A stretch of 7,613 nucleotides of DNA. Source: an uncultured Ruminococcus sp. Lineage in GTDB: Bacteria; Bacillota; Clostridia; Oscillospirales; CAG-272. Made by a program: the position numbers and the translations under genes. This document shows, piece by piece, positions 1-5,844 of this stretch. The stretch spans positions 1-7,613 of the forward strand of contig CADCPG010000163.1 in NCBI GenBank assembly GCA_902803255.1. The letters are read 5' to 3'. The number at the start of each line of letters is the position of its first letter. Positions within the stretch are counted from its first letter, which is position 1. Under the pieces are notes generated by a model, which saw only the letters and a program-made list of their open reading frames with translations, did no database searches and was not told the origin of the DNA.

Positions 1-237
1 AGATACACCACCGACGAGAAGGGCGATTCGGTCAGGATGTTCGATATCATCCACGACACGATCGACTTCGACCTCGGCAGGATATTCGCCTATCAGAACA
101 GCGAAATGAGCGAGATGCCCAGCATTGCCGCGTCTGACGGAATGAGCTGGGGCGCTCAGGCACAGATCAAGATCAAGGCACTCAAGAAGCAGATTGCAAA
201 TGACCTTACAGGCCCGCTCAGAGAAGTCATCGGCTGA
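1..237 (+). CDS. C-terminal end of a probable ABC sugar-transporter solute-binding protein (partial)
   Basis: Reading frame 1 is open from the first base of the window to a TGA at 235-237, giving 78 residues of a protein whose start lies upstream. Visible features are DEKGDSVRMFDIIHDT followed by FDLGRIFAYQ, and then a Lys-rich, helix-like tail (KIKALKKQIANDL) ending in EVIG. This order (an acidic Asp-Glu, a 'MxDII' helix, 'xDLGxIF', and a terminal amphipathic helix) resembles, from memory, the last segment of family 1 extracellular solute-binding proteins of clostridia. In that role the protein would be a lipoprotein outside the membrane that delivers an oligosaccharide to an ABC permease. 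A glycosidase directly downstream fits. The signal peptide and ligand-binding lobes are outside the window, so the family call is tentative. The terminator just after the gene suggests that it ends a highly expressed transcript. Confidence 0.55.
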   Translation, partial: RYTTDEKGDSVRMFDIIHDTIDFDLGRIFAYQNSEMSEMPSIAASDGMSWGAQAQIKIKALKKQIANDLTGPLREVIG

Positions 238-245
238 GACTGACA

Positions 246-285
246 CGGGCAGAAGCCCGATCTCAGAGGAGCGGCTGAACAGCCG
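246..285 (+). other. Two small hairpins preceding the terminator
   Basis: Two short stem-loops lie between the stop codon of the upstream gene and the terminator. CGGGC/GCCCG (246-250 with 255-259) closes an AGAA tetraloop. CGGCT/AGCCG (272-276 with 281-285) closes a GAAC tetraloop. The second hairpin shares base 285 with the terminator stem, so the two cannot both form completely. They may stabilise the 3' end of the upstream transcript or modulate termination. That role is inferred, and short GC-rich stems also arise by chance in DNA of this composition. Confidence 0.4.
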
Positions 286-314
286 GGGCAGCCGCGACAG
301 CGGCTGCCCCTTTT
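285..314 (+). terminator. Intrinsic terminator after the solute-binding protein gene
   Basis: A perfect 10-bp stem, GGGGCAGCCG (285-294) with CGGCTGCCCC (301-310), encloses a 6-nt loop and is followed directly by TTTT (311-314). The shape is that of a rho-independent terminator. The T tract is short, so some read-through is plausible. Read-through would matter because only 33 nt separate the tract from the next start codon. Confidence 0.82.
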
Positions 315-347
315 ATACAGCAAACAGGAAGGAACGGAAAAAACGAA

Positions 348-2114
348 ATGGCGGGAAAAGAAAAAAAAGCAATGAGGACAGAGCATCCGCGCCCCGATTT
401 CAGGCGCGACTCATGGGTGTGTCTCAACGGGCTGTGGGAGTTCGCCGAGGACCCCGGATGCAGCGGCAGAGAGCGCGGAATGCAGGCCGCCGACGCCCCG
501 GACAGCCTCTTCGACCTTAAGATCAACGTGCCGTTCTGCAGAGAATCCGAACTCTCGGGGCTCGGGTACAGAGACTTCTGCGATGCCGTCTGGTACCGGA
601 AGAAGCTCATGATCTCGGAAGGCTGGCTCGAGGACGGCAAGCGGCTGCTCCTCCGGATCGGCGCATGCGACTGGAAGACACGGATCTGGGTCAACGGAAA
701 GCCCGCGGGAGAGCACACCGGCGGATATACCGACATCTGCTGCGACATCACACCCTTCGTCGAGGACGGTGACAACGTCATAACCGTGATGGCGGAGGAC
801 AGGACTCGCTCGGGCGCCCAGCCGTCGGGGAAACAGTCGATGCAGTGGGCGTCGCACGGCTGCTTCTACACCCGCACGACGGGCATATGGCAGAGCGTGT
901 GGCTCGAGAGCGTGCCGGAGGACCGGATCACGTCGTTCCGGATATTCCCGGACACGGAAGGACAGACTGTGTCGGTCGTGCTGGCGGTCTCGGGACCTCA
1001 TTCCGAAGGAATGACCGTCAGGGCGGAGGCCGATTATGAAGGAAAGAGCGCCGGCACCGCCGAAGCGCGCGTGTCGGGCGGAGCGGCGGTCGTGAATATC
1101 CCGCTGTCAGAACTACACCTCTGGGAGATCGGAAACGGACGGCTCTACGGGCTGAAACTCACCCTGTCGGGCGGGGCGCTCCCGGATACCGTACGCAGCT
1201 ATTTCGGCATGCGCAGCGTCAGGGTCCGCGACGGTTTCGTATACCTCAACGGAAAGCGCATATTCCAGCGCCTCGTGCTCGACCAGGGCTTCTATCCCGA
1301 CGGCATATACACCGCCCCCTCCGAGCAGGCGCTGATCGATGACATCGAGCGCTCTCAGGCCTGCGGATTCGAGGGCGCCAGGCTGCACCAGAAGATCTTC
1401 GAGCCGCTCTTCCTCTACCACTGCGACCGCCTCGGGTACATAGTGTGGGGAGAGCACGGCAACTGGGGGGCCGATATCTCGGGGAGGGACGGCTGGGCGT
1501 CGTTCATTCCCGAATGGGTCGAGTGCCTGCGGCGCGACTTCAACCATCCCGCGATCATAGGCTGGTGCCCGCTGAACGAGACACAGCGCAATCAGGATCC
1601 GTCGTTCGTCAGGGCTCTGGCGGCCGTGACGAGGACCTTCGATCCGACGAGGGCTTATATCGACGCCTCGGGCTGGACCCACGTCGAGCGCCTGTCCGAC
1701 ATCCCCGACAACCACGACTACGAACAGGATCCGAAAGTCTTCCGGGCGAGATACGAGGCTCAGGAGAAGAACGGGGAGCCGGCCGACACGCGGCACAATC
1801 CCTTCCCGGTGACGACGAGATTCGTCAGTGAATACGGCGGGATCAGGTGGTCGGTCGACGGAAACGGCTGGGGATACGGCAACGCCCCGGCGACTCCCGA
1901 TGAATTCATCGGGCGCTTCAGAGGCCTGACTGACGCCCTCCTCGACAACAGATCGGTTGGCGGGCTCTGCTACACCCAGCTGACCGACGTCGAACAGGAG
2001 GTCAACGGTCTGTACACCTACGGACGGCAGGCGAAGTTCGACCCGGCGATATTCAGGGCGATCCTCTCGCGCAGGGCGGTCATCGAGACCGAAAGCGACG
2101 CGGAAGAGGAATGA
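348..2114 (+). CDS. Cytoplasmic glycoside hydrolase family 2 enzyme (beta-galactosidase/beta-glucuronidase-like)
   Basis: A 588-residue retaining glycosidase of family GH2. Domains in order are: a jelly-roll sugar-binding domain at about 15-190 (opening HPRPDFRRDSWVCLNGLW, with WVNGKPAGEHTGGYT and TGIWQSVWLE); an immunoglobulin-like sandwich at about 191-290; and a TIM barrel at about 291-575. The acid/base is expected to be Glu411 in GWCPLNET and the nucleophile Glu495 in FVSEYGG. Both are present, so the enzyme should be active. It has no signal peptide and would act on imported sugar in the cytoplasm. It is about the size of bacterial beta-glucuronidases and far shorter than LacZ. The Asn-x-Lys carboxylate-binding motif of glucuronidases is not visible at the expected place (EVNGLYTYGR, 551-560), so the substrate is open. 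ATG 348 has AGGAAGGA (326-333) upstream with somewhat long spacing. ATG 372 (Met9) is a plausible alternative that removes a Lys-rich extension. Probably cotranscribed with the dehydrogenase 70 nt downstream. Confidence 0.9.
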   Translation: MAGKEKKAMRTEHPRPDFRRDSWVCLNGLWEFAEDPGCSGRERGMQAADAPDSLFDLKINVPFCRESELSGLGYRDFCDAVWYRKKLMISEGWLEDGKRLLLRIGACDWKTRIWVNGKPAGEHTGGYTDICCDITPFVEDGDNVITVMAEDRTRSGAQPSGKQSMQWASHGCFYTRTTGIWQSVWLESVPEDRITSFRIFPDTEGQTVSVVLAVSGPHSEGMTVRAEADYEGKSAGTAEARVSGGAAVVNIPLSELHLWEIGNGRLYGLKLTLSGGALPDTVRSYFGMRSVRVRDGFVYLNGKRIFQRLVLDQGFYPDGIYTAPSEQALIDDIERSQACGFEGARLHQKIFEPLFLYHCDRLGYIVWGEHGNWGADISGRDGWASFIPEWVECLRRDFNHPAIIGWCPLNETQRNQDPSFVRALAAVTRTFDPTRAYIDASGWTHVERLSDIPDNHDYEQDPKVFRARYEAQEKNGEPADTRHNPFPVTTRFVSEYGGIRWSVDGNGWGYGNAPATPDEFIGRFRGLTDALLDNRSVGGLCYTQLTDVEQEVNGLYTYGRQAKFDPAIFRAILSRRAVIETESDAEEE

Positions 2115-2184
2115 GCCTCCGGGCGAAAACTTAAATAACGGTGCCGGCCGGACAGAACGCAGCCGGCGAAGAAAGGCAAGACAA

Positions 2185-3243
2185 ATGAGTGAAAAAATGA
2201 AGGCAGCGGTGCTCTTCGGCAACGAAGACATAAGATATTCGGACTGGGACAAGCCCTCGCCGGGACCGGGCGAGGTCCTCGTGCGGGTGCTCGCTTCGGG
2301 CATCTGCGGCTCGGACGTCCCGAGAGTGCTCGCGAACGGAGCGCATTTCTACCCGGTGGTGCTCGGGCACGAGTTCGCCGGAGTCATCGAGGAGACGGGA
2401 GAGGGCGTCGGCGGACTGAAGCCCGGCGATCACGTATCGGGCGCACCCCTGCGTCCCTGCATGAAATGCCCCGACTGCGCGAGAGGGAACTACTCGCTCT
2501 GCAAGCACTACTCGTTCATCGGTTCGAGAGAGCAGGGAAGCTTCGCGCAGTACGTCGTGCTGCCCGCTGTTAACGCGGTGAAGTATTCGCCTTCGGTCCC
2601 GGCCGAGCAGGCCGCCATGTTCGAGCCGTCGACCGTCGCGCTGCACGGCATCTTCCTCAACGGCAGCCCGACCGCCGAGTACACCGCGATCTGCGGAGGC
2701 GGCACGATCGGCATGTTCACGATGCAGTGGTCGAAGATCCTCGGCGCCCGCAGGACGGCGGTGTTCGACATCCTTCCCGAGCGTCTCGAGCTGGCGAAGC
2801 GCCTGGGGGCCGACGCCGTGTTCGACTGCCGCGACCCCGGATTCGCCGACGCCGCGAGGGAATACACCGGAGGTGAGGGATTCGGCGCCGTATACGAGAC
2901 GGCTGGACAGCCCGCGACGATGAAAACTGCCTTCGAGCTCGCCGCGAACAGGGCGTCGGTCTGCTTCATCGGCACTCCCCATACAGAAGTCTCCTTTACT
3001 CCGCGCATGTGGGAGAACCTCAACCGCAAGGAGTTCAGACTTACCGGCTCGTGGATGAGCTACTCCGCCCCATTCCCGGGAAAAGAGTGGCAGCTGACCG
3101 CCGAGTGCTTCTCCGACGGAAGGCTGAAATTCGACGACAGCTTCATCTTCGCGAAGTTCCCGCTCGAGAAGTGCGCCGAGGCTTTCGAGCTCTTCAAGAC
3201 GCCGGGGAAGGTCCGCGGAAAAGTGATGTTCATGATCGGCTGA
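2185..3243 (+). CDS. gatD: Zinc-dependent dehydrogenase, galactitol-1-phosphate 5-dehydrogenase type
   Basis: A 352-residue medium-chain dehydrogenase/reductase. The GroES-like catalytic domain carries the catalytic zinc ligands Cys41 (GICGSD), His62-Glu63 (GHEFAG) and probably Glu147 (FEP). Structural zinc is bound by Cys92, Cys95, Cys98 and Cys106. The Rossmann domain has GGGTIG at 171-176, and Asp195 at the end of the second strand suggests NAD over NADP. From memory, several stretches match E. coli GatD closely: CGSDVPRVLANGAHFYPVVL and GSWMSYSAPFPGKEW (288-302). The family oxidises sugar alcohols such as galactitol 1-phosphate or sorbitol to the ketose. No phosphotransferase genes lie in view, so the actual substrate may differ and may be unphosphorylated. 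The start at 2185 is supported by GAAAGG (2171-2176), 8 nt upstream; Met5 is a less likely alternative. The upstream glycosidase suggests a shared catabolic route. Confidence 0.8.
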   Translation: MSEKMKAAVLFGNEDIRYSDWDKPSPGPGEVLVRVLASGICGSDVPRVLANGAHFYPVVLGHEFAGVIEETGEGVGGLKPGDHVSGAPLRPCMKCPDCARGNYSLCKHYSFIGSREQGSFAQYVVLPAVNAVKYSPSVPAEQAAMFEPSTVALHGIFLNGSPTAEYTAICGGGTIGMFTMQWSKILGARRTAVFDILPERLELAKRLGADAVFDCRDPGFADAAREYTGGEGFGAVYETAGQPATMKTAFELAANRASVCFIGTPHTEVSFTPRMWENLNRKEFRLTGSWMSYSAPFPGKEWQLTAECFSDGRLKFDDSFIFAKFPLEKCAEAFELFKTPGKVRGKVMFMIG

Positions 3244-3298
3244 GCCTCTCCGGGTGCGGCAGCGTCTGCAATATCCGGCGCGCCGCTCCTTCAAAAAC

Positions 3299-3342
3299 AG
3301 TCCGCCTGCCGCCGCCCTGCGCGCCGCGGCAGGCGGACTTTT
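3299..3342 (+). terminator. Strong intrinsic terminator after the dehydrogenase gene
   Basis: A perfect stem pairs GTCCGCCTGCCGC (3300-3312) with GCGGCAGGCGGAC (3326-3338), and one more A-T pair (3299/3339) makes 14 bp. A 13-nt GC-rich loop and a T tract (3339-3342) follow. An A run on the 5' side (3293-3297) would give a weaker tail on the opposite strand. It lies 55 nt past the stop codon and ends the sugar-use transcript. Confidence 0.88.
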
Positions 3343-3345
3343 CAT

Positions 3346-3398
3346 CCCGCTGCGCACGGCTTCGCGGCGGGAGGTCACCCGGATACCGGGAGACCTCC
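3346..3398 (+). other. Two further hairpins between the terminator and the serC promoter
   Basis: The first hairpin pairs CCCGCTGCG (3346-3354) with CGCGGCGGG (3363-3371), 9 bp with one G-U pair and an 8-nt loop. The second pairs GGAGGTC-CCCGG with CCGGG-GACCTCC (3370-3398), with an ATA loop and a single A-A mismatch. They overlap by two bases, so they compete at the junction. The second is followed by a loosely T-rich stretch (3399-3412) and could be a backup terminator or a 3'-end stabiliser. Both lie upstream of the serC promoter and are therefore not in the serC leader. Confidence 0.5.
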
Positions 3399-3432
3399 TG
3401 TTCGATTTTATCTCCGGAAATGAATTTTTGCC

Positions 3433-3465
3433 GCACCGGTTTATGCAGAATGCCGAATTCGGTGC
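3433..3465. repeat. Inverted repeats upstream of the serC promoter (possible operator)
   Basis: GCACCG (3433-3438) is the inverse of CGGTGC (3460-3465), and a 10-bp palindrome, CCGAATTCGG, sits at 3453-3462. They end about 28 bp before the -35 box, a position where an activator or repressor of the serine operon could bind. No known operator was recognised, and the stretch could equally be chance. Confidence 0.25.
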
Positions 3466-3493
3466 CTGATCTGCCGGCGGAAGAGGAATTCTG

Positions 3494-3522
3494 TTGACTT
3501 TGCCGCGAAAGTATAGTATAAT
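3494..3522 (+). promoter_or_regulatory. Sigma-A type promoter of the serC-serA operon
   Basis: TTGACT (3494-3499) is separated by 17 bp from TATAAT (3517-3522). This is five of six bases at -35, a perfect -10 and the optimal spacing. Transcription would start near 3529-3531, giving a leader of only about 25 nt. That leader is too short for a T-box or riboswitch, so any control probably acts on initiation. The region is clearly AT-richer than the flanking genes. Confidence 0.88.
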
Positions 3523-3541
3523 TAGATGAATTTTTTCACAC

Positions 3542-3546
3542 AGGAG
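3542..3546 (+). promoter_or_regulatory. Ribosome binding site that fixes the serC start
   Basis: AGGAG lies 8 nt before the ATG at 3555. Another ATG at 3548 is in a different frame and only 1 nt from the Shine-Dalgarno sequence, too close for initiation. The serC frame from 3555 begins MERVFNFSAGPS, the conserved N-terminus of the family. Confidence 0.85.
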
Positions 3547-3554
3547 TATGGCAA

Positions 3555-4643
3555 ATGGAACGTGTATTCAACTTTTCGGCAGGACCTTCAATGCTTCCGC
3601 TTCCGGTGCTCGAGAGAGCCGCGGCGGAGATGGTGAACTACGGCGAATCGGGTATGTCGGTCGCGGAGATGTCGCACCGCTCGCCCGACTTCGAGCCGAT
3701 AATCGCCGCGGCGGAGGCCGATCTCAGAAAACTGATGAAAATTCCCGACGACTATGCCGTGCTTTTCCTCCAGGGCGGAGCCTCGACTCAGTTCGCGGCG
3801 GTTCCTCTCAACCTCATGCCCGCCGGCGGGAAAGCAGACTATGTGGTTTCGGGTCAGTTTTCCGGAAAGGCATTCACCGAGGCGGGCAAATTCGGCGACG
3901 CCGCCTGCATCGCCACCTCTAAGCCCGACGGCTTCCGCTACGTGCCTCACGTGTCGGCGTCCGACCTCAGGCCCGGAACGTCGTACCTTCATATCTGCTT
4001 CAACAACACGATATACGGGACGAAATACAACTATATCCCGCAGACCGGAGATGTCCCGCTGGTTGCCGACATGTCGTCGTGCATCCTCTCGGAGCCGGTC
4101 GACGTGACGAAGTTCGGCGTGATCTACGCCGGCGCCCAGAAAAACATGGCTCCCGCCGGAATGACGCTCGTCGTAGTGCGCCGCGACCTTCTCGGCAACG
4201 CCCGCCCCGAGTGCCCGACGATGCTCGACTGGAAGACGATGGCCGACAACGGCTCGATGTACAACACGCCGCCCTGCTACACCATCTACATGGCCGGCCT
4301 CGTATACAAGTGGCTGCTCGACATGGGCGGTCTCGAAGAGATGGCAAAGCGCAACCGCGAAAAGGCCGCGCTCCTCTACGGCTATCTCGACTCGCAGAAC
4401 TACTATATCGCCCCCGTGCTTCCCGGCCACCGCTCGATGATGAACGTGACTTTCGTGACCGGCGACGCCGACCTCGACAGGAAATTCGCCTCCGAGGCGA
4501 CCGCCTGCGGCTTAAAGAACCTCAAGGGACACCGCTCGGTCGGCGGCATGAGGGCATCGATCTACAACGCGATGCCGAAAGAGGGCGTTGAGAAGCTTAT
4601 CGCCTTCATGGAAGACTTTGCAAAGAACAATCCGAAGAAATAA
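3555..4643 (+). CDS. serC: Phosphoserine aminotransferase
   Basis: A complete 362-residue class V aminotransferase of normal SerC length. It is a cytoplasmic pyridoxal-phosphate enzyme that converts 3-phosphohydroxypyruvate and glutamate to O-phosphoserine and 2-oxoglutarate; the same family also serves vitamin B6 synthesis in some bacteria. Diagnostic features are FNFSAGPS at the N-terminus, MSHRSP (39-44) with the substrate-binding His41-Arg42, LQGGAST (72-78), the cofactor-contacting Thr152 and Asp172, the Schiff-base Lys196 in AGAQKNMAPAG, and GGMRASIYNAM with Arg333 near the C-terminus. One oddity is Phe102 (GQFSGKAF), where E. coli SerC and most relatives I recall have a Trp stacked on the cofactor ring. 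It is the first gene of an operon and has its own strong promoter. Its TAA stop overlaps the serA ribosome binding site. Confidence 0.96.
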   Translation: MERVFNFSAGPSMLPLPVLERAAAEMVNYGESGMSVAEMSHRSPDFEPIIAAAEADLRKLMKIPDDYAVLFLQGGASTQFAAVPLNLMPAGGKADYVVSGQFSGKAFTEAGKFGDAACIATSKPDGFRYVPHVSASDLRPGTSYLHICFNNTIYGTKYNYIPQTGDVPLVADMSSCILSEPVDVTKFGVIYAGAQKNMAPAGMTLVVVRRDLLGNARPECPTMLDWKTMADNGSMYNTPPCYTIYMAGLVYKWLLDMGGLEEMAKRNREKAALLYGYLDSQNYYIAPVLPGHRSMMNVTFVTGDADLDRKFASEATACGLKNLKGHRSVGGMRASIYNAMPKEGVEKLIAFMEDFAKNNPKK

Positions 4644-4655
4644 GGTGATTCCGCG

Positions 4656-5831
4656 ATGAAAAAGATAAAGCTCATGAACAGGATCGCAGCCGTCGGCACC
4701 GACAGGCTCGACAGAAAAGTCTACGAGGTCGGCGAAGCGGTCGAGGCCCCCGACGCCATAATGGTCAGGTCGGCCGCTCTCCACGACCTCGAGTTCAACC
4801 CCGAACTGCTGGCGATCGCCCGCTGCGGCGCCGGCGTCAACAACATTCCGGTCAGCCGCTGCAGCGAGGCGGGCATCGTCGTGTTCAACACGCCGGGCGC
4901 CAACGCAAACGCGGTCAAGGAGCTCGCCCTCTGCGCGCTCGCCCTGGCGTCCCGCGGCATCGTGGGCGGCATAGAGTGGGCAAAGACGATCGACAGGTCG
5001 TCTGACGTGGCGGCCGCCGTCGAGAAGGGCAAGGGCGCCTTCGCGGGCATCGAGCTCTGGGGCAAGACGCTCGGTATCATCGGACTCGGAGCGATCGGAG
5101 GCCTTGTCGCCAACGCCGCGACGCACCTCGGCATGAACGTGCTGGGCTATGACCCCTACATCACCGTCGACGCCGCCTGGAAGCTCTCGAGATCGATCGG
5201 ACACGCGGCCTCGCTCGACGAGATCTACGAAAAATCCGACTACATCACACTCCACATCCCGTCGGTGCCCGCGACGAGAGGCATGATCAACGCACAGACG
5301 CTCGCAAAGATGAAGGACGGAGTGAGGATCATCAACCTCGCAAGGGCCGATCTCGTGAACGTCCCCGATATCGCCGCCGCGCTGGACAGCGGAAAGGTCG
5401 CCTCCTACGTCACCGACTTCCCGACGAACGAGACCGTCGCCGTCCCGCAGATCATCAACATCCCGCATCTCGGAGCGTCGACCGCCGAGGCCGAGGACAA
5501 CTGCGCCGTCATGGCCGCCGACGAACTCAACGAGTATCTGATCACCGGAAACATCCGCAATTCGGTCAATTTCCCGTCGGTTGACGTCCCCGTTACCGGC
5601 AACAGCAGGGTCAGCGTGCTCCACCGCAACGTCCCCTCGATAATCGCCGGCATCACCGGCGCGGTATCCGCCAAGGGACTGAACATCGAGAACATGACTA
5701 ACAAGTCGCGCGGCGACAACGCCTGCACTCTGCTCGAGATAAGCGGAGGAAAACTGAAGGAAGACGAGGCGTCGAAGCTGGCTTCCGATATTGCGTCGAT
5801 CGAAGGAGTGCTTCGCGTAAGGACCATCTGA
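4656..5831 (+). CDS. serA: D-3-phosphoglycerate dehydrogenase
   Basis: A 391-residue cytoplasmic NAD-dependent 2-hydroxyacid dehydrogenase that oxidises 3-phosphoglycerate to 3-phosphohydroxypyruvate, the SerC substrate. Visible parts are the split substrate-binding domain (MVRSA 36-40, CGAGVNNI 57-64), the nucleotide-binding domain with GLGAIG (143-148) and Asp166, and the catalytic Arg230 (NLAR), Glu259 and His271 (PHLGAST). A C-terminal ACT-like domain (about 318-391) normally provides serine feedback inhibition. Arg-to-Glu spacing equals that of E. coli SerA (29), but Glu-to-His spacing is 12 against 23. The intervening loop is therefore short, as I recall for the compact clostridial subgroup. 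The intervening domain of long animal and mycobacterial forms is absent. The start at 4656 is preceded by AAGGTG (4642-4647), which overlaps the serC stop. Translational coupling with serC is likely. Confidence 0.95.
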   Translation: MKKIKLMNRIAAVGTDRLDRKVYEVGEAVEAPDAIMVRSAALHDLEFNPELLAIARCGAGVNNIPVSRCSEAGIVVFNTPGANANAVKELALCALALASRGIVGGIEWAKTIDRSSDVAAAVEKGKGAFAGIELWGKTLGIIGLGAIGGLVANAATHLGMNVLGYDPYITVDAAWKLSRSIGHAASLDEIYEKSDYITLHIPSVPATRGMINAQTLAKMKDGVRIINLARADLVNVPDIAAALDSGKVASYVTDFPTNETVAVPQIINIPHLGASTAEAEDNCAVMAADELNEYLITGNIRNSVNFPSVDVPVTGNSRVSVLHRNVPSIIAGITGAVSAKGLNIENMTNKSRGDNACTLLEISGGKLKEDEASKLASDIASIEGVLRVRTI

Positions 5832-5844
5832 AGGTGAGATAAAA

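Noticed and set aside
2115..2184. Possible promoter (TAAATA at 2132-2137) between GH2 and gatD
   Set aside because: No acceptable -35 box lies 16-18 bp upstream. The 70-nt gap is better read as an intra-operon spacer with a ribosome binding site.
2112..3257. Similar sequence after both the GH2 and gatD stop codons (TGAGCCTC followed by CGGG)
   Set aside because: The match is about a dozen bases with a 2-nt offset and no extended structure. It is probably chance in GC-rich DNA.
1113..3378. Long minus-strand frames of 396 and 415 codons opposite the GH2 and dehydrogenase genes
   Set aside because: They are shadows of the sense genes, with Arg/Ala/Val-rich products, no recognisable motifs and no plausible ribosome binding site noticed.
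3548..3922. A 124-codon frame starting at ATG 3548, just before serC
   Set aside because: The start is 1 nt from the Shine-Dalgarno sequence, the frame runs through serC in another phase, and the product is Arg/Gly/Ser-rich without family features.
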